A stretch of DNA of 64,000 bases from Neoceratodus forsteri. Taxonomy: Eukaryota > Chordata > Ceratodontiformes > Ceratodontidae. The notes below the pieces were generated by a model that worked only from the letters and a program-made list of their open reading frames with translations, did not search any database and was not told where the DNA came from. Below, piece after piece: positions 11,691 to 22,946 of the stretch (position 1 is the first letter of the stretch; each line of letters opens with the position of its first letter). The translations under genes were made by a program, and so were the position numbers. The stretch covers positions 1,239,037,001 to 1,239,101,000 of the forward strand of contig CM057452.1 of assembly GCA_016271365.2 (NCBI GenBank), given 5' to 3'.

Positions 11691-12719
11691 TTCAGACTGG
11701 ACTGGTTAAAAGTAGAGATCTGGGACTTGCCTGCCTTTGGACCGCATCACTGCCATCCTGGGGAGGGTGGGAGGTGCAGCCAGTACATCATATTATTGTA
11801 CTAATAGCAACTGTGGCAGACAAGTCCCTTATCTAGCACACAAGTCTCTTTCTCATTCTAAGGAGATCATTTAGCTAAATACACCTAAGAATAATTATTA
11901 TATAACCATATTGATACATACTGCTAGTGCTGTCCCCCCCCCCCCGATAGTAGTGATAGTAGCAGTGTTGAAGTGGTTACTTTGGGCTGCCTGGTGCTCT
12001 TCTTTCACATTTCTTCATGTTGCATTCCATACTGAGAGCCGTTGCTAAACATAATTGGTGACATACAAACACACTGTCCCCTTCTACAAAAAGTCAGACT
12101 CAGGAGACTGGTTTTAAAAAAAAACTAGAGACCTAGGACTTTCCTGCCTTTGGGCCACATCATCATCATTCTGGTGGTGTGTGTGGAAGGTGCAGCCAGT
12201 ACATTACATCATTGTACTGGTAGCAACTATGGCAGACAAGTTCCTGTTCTCACACAGTCACTTTCCTATTCTGAGGAGATCATTTAGTTAAATGCACCTA
12301 AGAGCAATTTTTACAGCATATAACCATATTAATACATGCTGCTAGCGCTGTTTTTTCCCCCTGATAGTAGTGGTAGTAGCAGTGGTGAAGTGGTCACTTT
12401 GGAATGCCTGGTGCTCTTTTTTCACATTGCTTCGCACTGCGTTCCATACTGAGAGCCATTGCTAAATATAACTGGTGGCATACCAGACCCCTTCTGCAAA
12501 AAGTCAGACTCAGGAGACTGGTTTAAAAAATAGAGATCTGGGACTTGTCTGCATTTAGACCACGTCATTGCCATCCTGGGGGTGGATGGGAGGTGCAGTC
12601 AGTATATCACACCATTGTACTGGTAGCAACTGTGGCAGACAAATCCCTGTTCTCACACACACAGTCGCTTTCTCATTCTGAGGAGATCATTTAGCTAAAT
12701 GCGAATAATTATTATTATA

Positions 12720-13390
12720 TGACAGGTATCTGGTCTAAGACAATCACGGTGCAGAATACCTGCCGGTTATTCTCCCACACACTACCTCAAGGAAAATCCC
12801 GAGTCGGTTATTCAACTAAACCCCTCCCACAGAGTTGGCTATTGAACTAAGCCCCTCCCACAGTCAATCAAACCTTTGCCATGCCTACGATCGGTTATTC
12901 AGACAGATCCTGATTGCAACCCTCCGTCTACCTGCCTCCACGTCACTAATCCCCTTCGAACAAGGCTGCGCTCCTGCACATAAAAATATACTGTCACTTT
13001 AGAGCTGAAATAAGAGCTCTTTTTTTATTTGTTTGAGCCACTTTCTGACCATGAACATCCCCCCCATTCACTCGCTCACTCCATCACTGCTGGACAACAA
13101 CAAGGCTGCTCTCAGTTCTCCAATCAGTCCCCTTGCCAGCCAACCAGCTCACACTCATCTCCCTTGCTGAACCTGAAAACTCCCACTGGATTCTTTGAGC
13201 CTGGCACAACAGGCTAGTTAACTACAGGTGGTCTCTCTGGAATCCCTATCTTTCTCAGCTGCTGGCAGGCAGACCCCAACAACCACATACACTGGCTTGC
13301 ATTAACTCTTAACATGAAGGAAGGTGCTTACGCTGCTCCCACTGATACTGACCTGGGTGCTTAAAAAAATTTAAGATTCACTCCAACTCG
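12720..13390 (+). mobile_element. Possible LTR fragment inserted in the 410-bp array
   Basis: The left junction is sharp, because array sequence stops and TGACAGGTATCTGG begins. Inside are two ~30-bp direct repeats with CCCCTCCCACAG (about 12793-12857), a TATA-like ATAAAAATATA near 12980 and a GAAATAAGAGCTCTTTTTTT segment near 13008. This order resembles a U3 enhancer repeat, TATA box and poly-A signal. No matching CA end, target duplication or internal region was found, so the call is tentative. Confidence 0.35.
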
Positions 13391-13400
13391 TATAATAGTA

Positions 13401-14113
13401 ATAACATTCAGTGAGTTGGAGTAAACTTGCAATAATCAGTTTATGTGGGGATTAAATGCCTCGGCTTCACCTCTTCATTTATTTTGTGTTATTTTTGTAT
13501 GCTCCTCCACAAGCACCCCCAACTTGCCATTACTTTGGGCCTCCAAGGTGCATCCCAGCACCACTCAACCCTTCTGCCAACCACTGCCCACAGTCACCTG
13601 GGTCACCCAACATATCCCTTCATCAGGAGGGTCTCTCCCTTCTTGGGGGGGAGTACCCATTAGGCACAACTTAGTATCCCCGGTGCTGTGGGGTAGGACC
13701 TGACACTTTCCAGATCTTTGTGGCATCAGAAGATCGGAGGCCATCAATTGGTTGCTCGGGGGGGGGTCTGTTTTTCTGCCCTCCCACTCCCTCCATCCTT
13801 ATTGGCCGAGTGTGGCAGTGACCTGAGTTGGGGATGTACAGGGGAGTGCCAAGGCTTCACCCTCCCCAAGCTACTTCGCCCAATCCACCTCCAGGTGCCA
13901 AGGCCCTGCCCAACCCCCCAGGAGTGAAACATCCAATGGACGTTCTGTAATCCCTCCCTGCCGATCTCCTGTCTGGGTTTGGGGCACAAACTCAGGTCGC
14001 CAGCCTGCTGAGCAAACACCTTCTCTCGGCAGCATGGAGTCGGCCTAGGTCACCTCAGCATTTAATCATTCACAGAAGTCAGTTATTGCTTCATATACTC
14101 CAAGTCATTGAAT
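13401..14113. mobile_element. ~713-bp element with ~75-bp imperfect terminal inverted repeats
   Basis: GTAATAACATTCAGTGAGTT at 13401 pairs with its inverted counterpart ending GAATGTTATTAC at 14113. Inverted similarity continues inward through GATTAAATGC blocks to about 13474 and 14040. The interior is GC-rich with only short overlapping frames. A separate 10-bp perfect hairpin (ACTCCAACTC/GAGTTGGAGT) straddles the left end. Family and target duplication are unresolved. Confidence 0.55.
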
Positions 14114-14590
14114 GTTATTACTTAAATAACCACATTGATAAATGCCACTAGCTCTGTTTTTTTTTTCTCCCTGGTAGTAGTGGTAGTAACTAGTAAAAGT
14201 GGCAAATTGATTACTTTCAGACTGCCAGGTGCTCTTCTCTTATGTTGCTTCACGTTGCATTCCATACCGAGAGAGAGCCTTTGCTGCTAAACAAAAAGCA
14301 CATGCAGTGCCTGCAGAAATACAACTAGTAAACTACATGCACAAAGTACAATTAAACACACTATCCCCTTCTAAAACATCAGACTCAAGAGGAGACTATT
14401 TACAAGCTAAAGATCTGGTCTGGGACTTGCTTGTCATCATAGTCACTTTCTCATTCTTTTCTAAGCAGTAATTTCTGGTAAATGTGCCTTAACCATATTG
14501 ATCTAAGTGCTGGTAGATTACTTCTGGTTTTCCCCTGATTGTAGTAGGTGGGGGTAGTAGTAATCTTGAAGTGGTAGCTTGCTGAGTGGA

Positions 14591-15289
14591 TCTCTCTGAC
14601 AGGTTGTCTGACAGGCTGCTCTCTTCTCTGGCCTGGTGCTGTTTTTGGGTTCCTGGCTTCTTCTTCATTACTTAACTAAGAGACATTCACTGTGGTGACT
14701 GTTGAGAAATGGAAATCACTACTGTTAATAACGTAGATGCAGTATTAGTATTACTTTCTTAAATGCCAGAAACAGAAGAGTGATTAAAGAGAGGTCTGGG
14801 AGTGGCCTGCATTTTGACAAAAAAATCCTACAGACAGTGTGAGGTGGGTGGCTGTCAGAGTTTCATGGTTCACACTGGTGCTTTAACTACTAAGCTATAA
14901 TGACTGGTCAGAGTTCTGGGACTTGCCTACCTTTGAATAAAATCATCATCATCTTAGAGGTCAGTGCCAGTTGCGAGGTTCTCCATATGCATATTCCAGC
15001 ACTGGCACTTCCAGTAAGCTCATGCACAGTCACAGTTCACTCCTCATCTCATTTCATGAATCATGCTGTTTATTACTACTAGTAAACAGTGGTTTGATTT
15101 TTTTTTGTTTTTTTCTAGAGATATGTTGATTAAAAGCAGTAAAACATGGTTTTTTAACATACAGTTACCATAAATCAATAAAGGTTATAAAAGATTTGAA
15201 TTAAATTTGAATAAGGATCCAAACTTTTTTTGATTATCAGAACCTTATAGAACCTCAAAACCTTTTGAGGTTCTCCAGTCCCTACATTT
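14591..15289. other. No gene recognised; array remnant
   Basis: Contains a diverged trace of the 410-bp array unit near 14900-14960 and AT-rich sequence with poly-T runs. No coding signal. Confidence 0.4.
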
Positions 15290-16170
15290 TTAGCTTTGCA
15301 AGTCTCTCTGTATCTCCCAAACCCCCTGTTCATTGTCTACCCTACTACAAAGTTTAGAGTCATCTGCAAAGAGGCACATCTTGCCCTGGATTCCTTCTCC
15401 CATGTCACTGGTGAACATATTGAAAAGGACTTGATTCAGGACCAATCCTTATGGCACCACACTGGAGATGTCCCTCTATTCCGATTTAACTCACTTAACC
15501 ACAACCTTCTGGTGCCTACCTTTCAGTTTTTCTCCCATCTAACTGTATCCTTCACTGTACCCAGATCTGTTAGCTTCCTCAGCAATCTTTTGTGAAGTGA
15601 GTCAAAAGCTTTACTGAAATTAAAGGACAGTAAACCCACAGCATGGTCCTTATAAACTACTTTCATTACTCAGTCAAAAAATACTATCAGATTGGTCTGA
15701 AAAGACCTTCCTGCCATGAGCACATACTGTTTAATATCCTTGAATCTATTACTCTCCAGGTAGTCCACAAGATCCTCTTTGAATAGTGTCTCCATCAGTT
15801 TGCCCACAATAAAGGTAAGACTGACAGGTCTTTAGAAAATGGGCTAAGAAATCTCCGGACTCTGATTGGCTGATAGCTCTGCCAGGTGGGCATCTATCAG
15901 ACAACAGAGCCTGGGTAAAAGTGTTAGTCCCAACTGACCTCATCACCAGTATAAATGGGCACTGACACTTGTCAAATGGCAAACCCACCATTTTTTCCCT
16001 TGGTACACAAGATTCCCAATGATCCCTTAAGCAGTTCCTCCACCTCCCACTCGTAATTGATAGAACTGCTGCTGTCTGTCTTTCCTTCTCAATTACTTTA
16101 GTCAACTCATTGCCTCCACAGGCTCACTCTCAGATTACACCACTTGTCTCCTGAATCTCCTGTATACTTT
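15290..16170 (-). pseudogene. CR1 LINE reverse-transcriptase relic
   Basis: The plus strand carries the complement of CR1 RT sequence. Blocks such as AGTCATCTGCAAAGAGGCAC and the segment around 15660-15830 parallel the better-preserved minus-strand CR1 at 27330-27800. Frames are short and interrupted, so only nucleotide-level relatedness is clear. It covers roughly the palm region through the start of the RT domain. Confidence 0.7.
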
Positions 16171-16226
16171 TAACAGTGAATCCTGGGCCTTTCTAAGCAA
16201 ATCAAGCCATAGTCAGCATGTCGCAA

Positions 16227-17135
16227 ACAAATGCTAACAGCTCAATAACCGTACATGCTAGACACAAAATATGAGTGGTAGAGATATTCAGCACAAAATT
16301 GCCTTTCCAATGGTGGTATGCATGAAATAATAAGTAATTTAGTTTTTTTCTATGCTGGTTGAAACCGGAAAAAAAAAAATGTTTTAACTAAAAAAAGGCA
16401 ACATAAGCCATTTTTTATTGGAAAATATGTCAAATATCAACACAAAAATAAGCATACATACATTAGATGGTGTTTTACTATTATGTTTGTTAAAAAAATA
16501 TATCTTTTTACTATAAAACATAATTTTTCCCCATTTTAGTCAAGGTGCTTTGGTGTGATTTGAGGGATGAATCTCAACCACACACACCATATCATACACA
16601 AATGCATATAACTCCAAAAGTATACATGATAGACACAAAGTATCAGCATGAAAGATGATCAGCACAAAATTGCCTTTCCAACGATGCTATGCAATCAATT
16701 GTAATCAATACCTTTTTTTTTTATGCTTGCTGAGGTGTCAAAAAAGTGCATTTTATTCAAGCTGCTTAGGTGAGTCTTGATGGAAAAAATGTCAGCCATA
16801 CACACCATACCATAAACAAATGCGTATAACTCCTAAAGTATACATGACACACACAATATATCAGTGGCACAGTTGTTCCATACAAAATTGCCTTTCCAAT
16901 GGTTCTATGCAATCAGCTGTACTCAATTTGGTTTTTGTTTTATACTGGCTAAGATACCCAGAATGTGTTTTTTTTTCAAAGTGCTTAGGTGGTTCTAGAT
17001 TGACAAAATGTCATAAACAAATATGAATAACTACTAAAGTGAACATGATACACACAAAGTGCCAGTGGCAAGGTTGTTCAGCACAACATTACCTTTCTAA
17101 TGGTACTATGCAGTCAATTCCAATCAATTCTGGCT
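16227..17135 (+). repeat. ~200-bp tandem repeat, four diverged copies
   Basis: Units starting CAAATGCATATAACTCC-like occur at 16227, 16599, 16817 and 17017. Each is followed by TACATGATAGACACAAAGTA, then CAGCACAAAATTGCCTTTCC and a TATGCAATCAATT block. The first-to-second spacing is 372 bp because of extra sequence; later spacings are 218 and 200 bp. No coding potential. Confidence 0.85.
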
Positions 17136-17949
17136 GGCAAGTAATATTAAAATATGTGAGTGACTTCTCCAGACGTTTCTAGGGCACGCAGGAAGTCTGT
17201 AGGTGACTTCTGTAGGTGTTCTGGGACACACTGCAGTTAGATTTGCTGACACCTACAGACGTTTCTAGGAGGCAATGAGTTAAATTTAATTAATTTTTAT
17301 TTGGAACAGATGTGTCAATATGGTAATCTGTTTTTGTTTTATTGGTACATTGGTGTGACTAGGTTCTCAAATGCAACAATTACATTTTTCTGTGAAACAT
17401 TTTCTACAGTACAATTGCAAGGCACAGCAGTGGGGGCATCTCGTGCCCCAACTATGCTAATTTATAGCTAGGTTTGTGGGAGAAGGTAACAGTGCAGGAT
17501 CCAGATTGTAACCCAGTTTACAAATATATAGACCATTAGTGTTGATTCAGCAACAACCTGTTTGTGGCCTAGACTGGAACTAAAAAACAATTATGTGATT
17601 TTGTAGCACACCTAGGGAATTCAAACTCAAATTTCTGGTTCACTTTGAAATTTGACAGGGAATCAATTGATTTTTTTTTATCATATCAACAGTAGAGGTG
17701 AACGAGAAAGTGCTATAATGGACCTATACAGAATGAGTACAAACACTGTACTAATTCATTTTTAAAAGCGTCTAGTTGCCACCCAGCACATCTTGTGAAA
17801 AATATACCCCAAGGCCAATTCCTTAGAATTTGCTGCAGTTGTAGTGCAGATACCACTTTTACTAATAGAGCAGAATAAATGGCAGATAGATTTAGAAAAA
17901 GACGATACAAGAGTGTCATATTACACAAGCAGCAGAATGGGCAAAACAG
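17136..17949. other. No gene recognised
   Basis: Includes a small duplicated motif CTACAGACGTTTCTAGG / CCAGACGTTTCTAGG near 17170-17270. The rest is AT-rich with no domain-bearing frame. Confidence 0.4.
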
Positions 17950-18640
17950 CAATGTCCTATAAGCTTTGCTCATTCCAAGACAACATCAACAGAACGATGA
18001 CTTTGATAGAATTGAATTCATAATCACTTTTATCACACAGTCCATGCAGGTTAATGACATTTTATGCTGCAGTTGGCATCTAGAACAAGCAGATCCAGTG
18101 GTGTACAGACCTACACAAAATTCATCCAAGTTTGTTTATAAAAGAGCCAAAAATCAGGACTTATAAGTGCTCTTATTTCAATTTGGACAAAAAATAGATG
18201 CTAATATTTGGTTGGGACCACCTGCAGTTGGCAGTTTTCCCTGTGGTTACTGTAAATACTGTAACTTCATTAAAAGATGTAAAACCTTTACCAGCAAAAC
18301 ATCAGGAAAATAATGCACAATTAGCTGATTACTTTTGACATGGCAGGGGTTGCTTATTCAACAGAATGTACCTGTGGAGTCCACTATATTGGTAAAGTGA
18401 TCAGACCATTGAAACAACACGTGGGAGAACATGTTAGAGATATTAACTAAGAAGACAGTATAATAGCTTGTTCTTAATTTACCAAGGAACAAGGAATACA
18501 TTATTTGGCATAGAAAAAGTTTCCATGGGACCAAGAGGTGGGAACTTAGATGTAACTTTCCCCAAAAGAGAAGTTTTTGGGATGTAAACTGACTCTTTCA
18601 TTGATGCCAGGAGCCAACATACCCCCCCCCCCCACCTGTG
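17950..18640 (+). pseudogene. Penelope-like element relic (RT C-terminus to GIY-YIG region)
   Basis: Frame fragments fit the region between RT and endonuclease of Penelope-like elements: RPTQNSSKFVYKRAKN (about 18105-18155), then a GSFPCGYCKYCNFIKRCKTF zinc-ribbon-like segment (about 18230-18290) followed by TFTSKTSGK. Next comes CTCGVHYIGK (about 18370-18400), matching the start of a GIY-YIG nuclease, and later an RGG segment near 18535. At least three frames and several stops are involved, so it is dead. The assignment depends on order and spacing of short motifs. Confidence 0.6.
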
Positions 18641-19409
18641 GTAGGTCCTGGCCTCAGTGAAAGATTCAAGATAACACTGTTCGTGTAGTAAGTTGATATC
18701 AGTCTCATTTACAATAATATTTTCTCTCCCATGTAAAATATGTGTTAATCAGTTTTGTTGCTCTCCAAATAGCCTGGTCCAGCTACTTGACTAGATGGGC
18801 ACTTAAATCAGGAGACCAATGAACCTTTTCGTAGCATGAGATGAAATGTAATCAAAACTGAGCTCAGTTCTGTAGTGCTGTCTTTTTTGTATGTAGGATG
18901 TCCCCTGTACACATTCAGTCCATGGAGAGAATGGGAGTACCAGCAAGAACAGAACAGAACAAAGTCTGAAACTGATCTGAATGTGTAAGTTCAAATCCCA
19001 CCACTGCAACTTAGATGGATCAAAACAATGGTGACTTGCCTGACTATCTCCTGATCATGTTTAACTAAAAGATCTATACTTGGACTTTTTATATTCATAG
19101 GGTTGATTTGTTATAGCTTTATGTAATAGGTACTGTTAGTTTATATTTAGTATATATCGCATACATTTACATATTTTCACAGGGCCAATATAAACTAAGT
19201 ATAAGGGGGTAAGACATGTCATCCTCAGAGGCGTGTATAAGCAACATCTGTATTGTTAGCTAATACCCTTGGTAAAATGTCATTCCAGCATGAAATACCA
19301 TTGGTACTTGTGGCAATTTGATGGGTTGTAAGGACCTTTTTGCAATATGTCCAGCAAATCAGCATAACTTTGTGAGTAAACAAAGCTTTCCAAATTTACA
19401 GTTTGTTTT
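18641..19409. other. No gene recognised
   Basis: AT-rich. A B-box-like GTTCAAATCCC at about 18989 lacks a convincing A box, so no SINE is called. Confidence 0.4.
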
Positions 19410-20140
19410 TTAGAGCCTCATCTGACTAGCCTGGTGTGTTGTGTGCATCGTTTCCCAGACAGTAGTGTATGTGACTTTACTATATGCACCACTACACCTG
19501 CGAGGTACTTCTTTCCAGTCGCTTGCATCCTCAGTTACCCTACCTCCCTCTGTTAGCCTAGCAAATCCTCCTCTCTTATTTCTTTTTTCACTAATATATC
19601 TAAAGAACTGTTTTTCCTTCTCTTGACTTTGCTTCTTTGACTGCCCTCTTGGTTTCTCTTTTCTCATTTGGTAATCTCCCCATTCTTCCGCCCCTTTTTT
19701 TTCTTGCACCTGGTGATCTTTTTGGCTGTCATGGCTTTCTAGACCTTACCAGAGAACCATATTACTCTTTTTTTACCTTTTTTCTTTTGATTACTGTTCT
19801 CATACAAATTTGTTTGCCTCATGAATGGCCCCTTTGATTGTTCCCCATCTTTCCTATATATCCCTGATGCTGTCCATTCTGACTAACTTGTTCCATATCA
19901 ACTCCCTCATCGGGCTGAAGTCTGCCCTTGTCAAATCTAGGACTTCAGCCTTTGATGAAAGCTTCCTTGTCCCAAAGTATACATGTCAAACCATATAGAG
20001 TTATGGTTGCTGGTCACTATCGAATACTCTAACCTCACTCCTCCTCCCACTTCCAAGTTGATAAGCAGAGTGCCACATCTAGAATGGTAGTCTGCATAGT
20101 GGGTTCTTTAACCAGTTGCACCAGTAAGCAGTTCTGCTAT
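19410..20140 (-). pseudogene. CR1 LINE ORF2 relic (endonuclease-RT linker)
   Basis: A minus-strand frame at 19410-19709 contains SQEKEKQFFRYISEKRNKRG and a following TEGGRVTEDASDWKEVP. This matches the linker of CR1 ORF2 and parallels the GDKTFYRYIREHRK segment of the longer CR1 at 28328-27804. Plus-strand sequence to about 20140 is the complement of the late endonuclease region. No intact frame. Confidence 0.65.
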
Positions 20141-20624
20141 ATAGTGTATGGTGGAATGTTACACTACCTCAAAATTCCACCATACCAAAACACTGTTCAT
20201 CCACACACACACAAGAATGAATGGAATTCTGTACTGACCATACATGCAGAACAGCAATCCATTCATTTAGAGTGTGAAGCTCGAGCCAACAGTAACAAAA
20301 AAACGTTGCAGGCCAATATCACTTAAACAGATGGAAAATGACCGCTGCGGTTTTTAAACAAGCTAACAGTTATTCATTGAGTGACAGAAAAGCTGGATCA
20401 ACTAGATTTTGATCCATAAAAATTGTTCAAACTTACATTTTTCAGCCTCAGGACAGGTATTTTCCTCTCTAAGTGAAACGTCCTTCCACCAGTTTGTTTT
20501 TTTCTAAATCCCGCCCACAGCAGAGCAGCAGCCAATGGGCATGTGTGCTGCTATGTTAGGGATGCCCAGTCCCTAGCAACCACCCAACTCCATCTCCTCG
20601 CTAGGGGAGACAACAATTTCTTTA
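20141..20624. other. No gene recognised
   Basis: Short frames only; GC content rises near 20510-20600. Confidence 0.35.
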
Positions 20625-20925
20625 TCTACAATTCAAATACAGCGTCAAAGCCTCAAAATGTTTTCAAAATAATTCGAGGGGCACCATACACTATAAAAAT
20701 ACTGGTGGAATCCTACGTAGAACCAATGTGTTCTGCTATTTGGGGTCCTGATTCCCAAGGACTTCTCAAGCTTCGGCTCTCGAGGTCACAGGGAATCAGA
20801 CCCCTCTGTGCAGAACACACTGGTTCTGCATGGTTACCCATCCAGTATTTTCTATGTATCCAGCAGGGAAGCCATCTGCAATTAAAATTCTCTGTTTTCA
20901 AGCAAGTTTATTTTTTATTTTGAAT
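20625..20925. repeat. ~300-bp imperfect palindrome (foldback)
   Basis: The core arms 20719-20736 and 20810-20827 match in 17 of 18 positions. Inner arms GGGGTCCTGATTCCC and GGGAATCAGACCCC extend the hairpin, and outer arms extend it past AAAATACTGG on both sides. Because of the palindrome, the plus-strand frame (20543-20923) and the minus-strand frame (20713-20901) encode similar peptides, so neither is evidence of a gene. Confidence 0.75.
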
Positions 20926-21299
20926 TTGAAAGACTTTTCATTTGAGGTTTACTGCTTGTAAATGATGTTTCCAGGTGCGGCTTCCACCTGCTGCAGTAAC
21001 CCACTGGCCTTACATGGGAATAGTTCTGCTGCAGGTGTATGGATGGAAAGGGGGCATTTCAGCCAAAATAGGATATAGTGTACCATGCTATGCCATGTCA
21101 TGACATCAGTTACCCCAGTGGTTGTCAACCTCCAAACTGTAGTACCCTACATCTCAGTGTGATTAAATGGCCTTCCTTCATTTTGTTTGGCTATAACAAT
21201 GACACTGTCCCCCAGTGGTGCTAGTGGGATAATTTAAGAAATTTTGACTAGTCCAGGCCACAAGCAATAGGTTTGCATCAAAGTGCAACTAAAAGAAAA
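20926..21299. other. Unassigned; hAT-end-like motif
   Basis: CAGTGGTTGTCAACC near 21117 resembles the terminal motif of some hAT elements, but no matching opposite end or 8-bp duplication was found. Confidence 0.3.
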
Positions 21300-22331
21300 G
21301 GTCACGTGATGCGGGAGACGTGCTAGCAGCCTGATTCCTTTGCTCCAGCCATCTACCTCAGTAAAACCCAAATAATTCTGACTAAAAAGTGACAATCTGC
21401 TTAAAAAGCACTTCCTACCTGGTGGAAGAACTCAACTGGATTCTTTTGAATCAGAGATCCCTTGCAATGGAGGCTAGAATGAGGAAAGCTTTGTCAAAGC
21501 TTACTCCACCGTCATCACCAGTCAAGGCCGCGAAAAAATCCAAGGTCTCATCCTCCATCTGCGGCCCAGAAATAGAACCAAATACATTGGAGCATTAACC
21601 TCTTACCTTATCAAGGTTCTTTGTGGAGTTTAAACCATTCAGGGATAAATTACGAGCTCTCATGGAGGAATTTAAAGCAGTAACAGTTTCTATAGAAGAC
21701 CTTTCTAGGAGGGCTAGCGACACCGATGCTTGAGTAGTCTCACTAGAGAAAAGGGTGGATAAGCAGGTGCCAGAGATTACAGCACTCAAACAAAGCCTTA
21801 ACAGGATGGAAAACAAGATTGAAGATCTTGAAGGGTGAAGAAGGTGGAACAATACTGTCCTAATTGGACTCCCAGAGAGATAAGAGGGTGGACCCAATTA
21901 TTTTCACCCAAAAATTACTCTGTAAACTGGTAGGACCTTCTCCTTTTGGCTTTAACTATACAATCAAAAGAGCTCACAGAGCACTTAGAGCAATGCTGCC
22001 AGCGGGATCTCCACCCAGGCCCTTTATTTTCTGCTTTCTAAATTACCTGGAATGTCAACATCTTTTTACTAAAATCAAGGGAATTCAAGAACTTAAATGG
22101 GAAGGGGACACAATTCGTATAGCTCAGGACTTCCCTGTCTCAGTGCGTCAAAAAAGGGCTGCCTATCATCCGCTAGTGGTTAAGCTGATCGCCTCTGGTA
22201 TTCGGTTCTGAATGGGATACCTGGCCCATCTACATGTTTTTCTATCTGGTACATGGCATAATTATGATGATGCAGACTCTGTGGCTGAAGGATTAAAATC
22301 AGCTCTTCCTGACTTGTTCAAGGATCGCTGA
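21300..22331 (+). pseudogene. L1 (Tx1-like) ORF1 relic
   Basis: Fragments in changing frames follow L1 ORF1 order. A basic N-terminus comes first (21389-21598), then a coiled coil (VDKQVPEITALKQSLNRMEN, about 21757-21815). The RRM-like block has GLPER. The C-terminal domain shows RALRAMLPAGSPPRPFIFCF, a WEGDTIRIAQDFPVSVRQKR segment and VVKLIASGIRF (to about 22211), and a terminal PAHLHVFLSGTW-like stretch before a stop at 22329-22331. ORF1 proteins are RNA-binding trimeric chaperones of L1 particles. Several stops and frameshifts abolish it. ORF2 lies downstream in the same orientation. Confidence 0.8.
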
Positions 22332-22578
22332 AGCTTCCAGAAATGAGTGAAGGGCTTACCTCAGCAAGTGTAAGGCAAGAAGCCAAATTAGCCAATGGGA
22401 CACTCCTATGAAATACCATTCGACTTTTTCAGAGTTACATGTGATGCTAATTCAATGATCAATGAGAACATTGAGTGAAGTTACTCAAAATCTTTGGCAA
22501 CTGTAACTCTTACACAGATTGTACAGGATCCGTGTATAGACAGAATGCTTTTTTTCTTTATCAACCGAACATTATGAT
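22332..22578 (+). other. L1 inter-ORF spacer, first part
   Basis: Non-coding spacer between L1 ORF1 and the inserted hAT MITE; it ends with the target duplicate ATTATGAT at 22571-22578. Confidence 0.5.
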
Positions 22579-22938
22579 CAAGGCCACTGATTTACGGTGA
22601 TTAAAACAATTAAATTCCGTTTTCAAGACTTAAGATTCCGGAATTTCACCGGTGATTGTTACTCTAATTTCCGGATTTTACCAGGATTCTGTTATCATTC
22701 TTTTAGTATGTGCATAAATAATCAGAATTAAAGAAGGCTTAATATACAGAGCATTAAATAAAGCAAGCTGAAAATAGTACAGAAAGGAATTAAAAGAAAA
22801 ACATACTTTTTTATAGATTTACTGATCTGATAGAAAATGCCAGATTCCATGAAATCTTCGTTTTTACCGGTTTTCAGGCAGCCCTAATTCCAGAATTTTA
22901 CCGGATTTTCCGTTAAAAACCGAAAAACAGTGGCCTTG
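22579..22938. mobile_element. 360-bp hAT-type MITE with perfect 8-bp TSD
   Basis: Terminal inverted repeats CAAGGCCACTG (22579) and CAGTGGCCTTG (to 22938) are perfect over 11 bp and extend imperfectly inward. ATTATGAT flanks both sides (22571-22578 and 22939-22946). An 8-bp duplication is the hallmark of hAT transposition. The interior is AT-rich with inverted ACCGG motifs and no coding capacity, so it was moved in trans. It sits between L1 ORF1 and ORF2, so it is younger than the L1. Confidence 0.93.
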
Positions 22939-22946
22939 ATTATGAT

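Larger units (their letters stand above)
11706..14590. repeat. ~410-bp tandem array downstream of the hAT copy
   Basis: Units begin near 11706, 12124 and 12531 with TAGAGATCTGGGACTTGCC-like starts, and a further, more diverged unit starts near 14400. Each contains the ordered blocks GGAGGTGCAGCCAGTA, GGAGATCATTTAGCTAAAT, GATAGTAGTGGTAGTAGCAG, CTTCATGTTGCATTCCATAC and AGTCAGACTCAGGAGACTGG. The third unit is cut by inserted DNA at about 12720-14113 and then resumes. A remnant of a unit start recurs near 14906. The array begins directly after the hAT reading frame ends. Confidence 0.85.

Noticed and set aside
18980..19010. B-box-like GTTCAAATCCC
   Set aside because: No A box at the right distance and no poly-A tail, so a SINE is not supported.
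21115..21215. CAGTGGTTGTCAACC resembling a hAT terminus
   Set aside because: No opposite inverted end or 8-bp duplication located.
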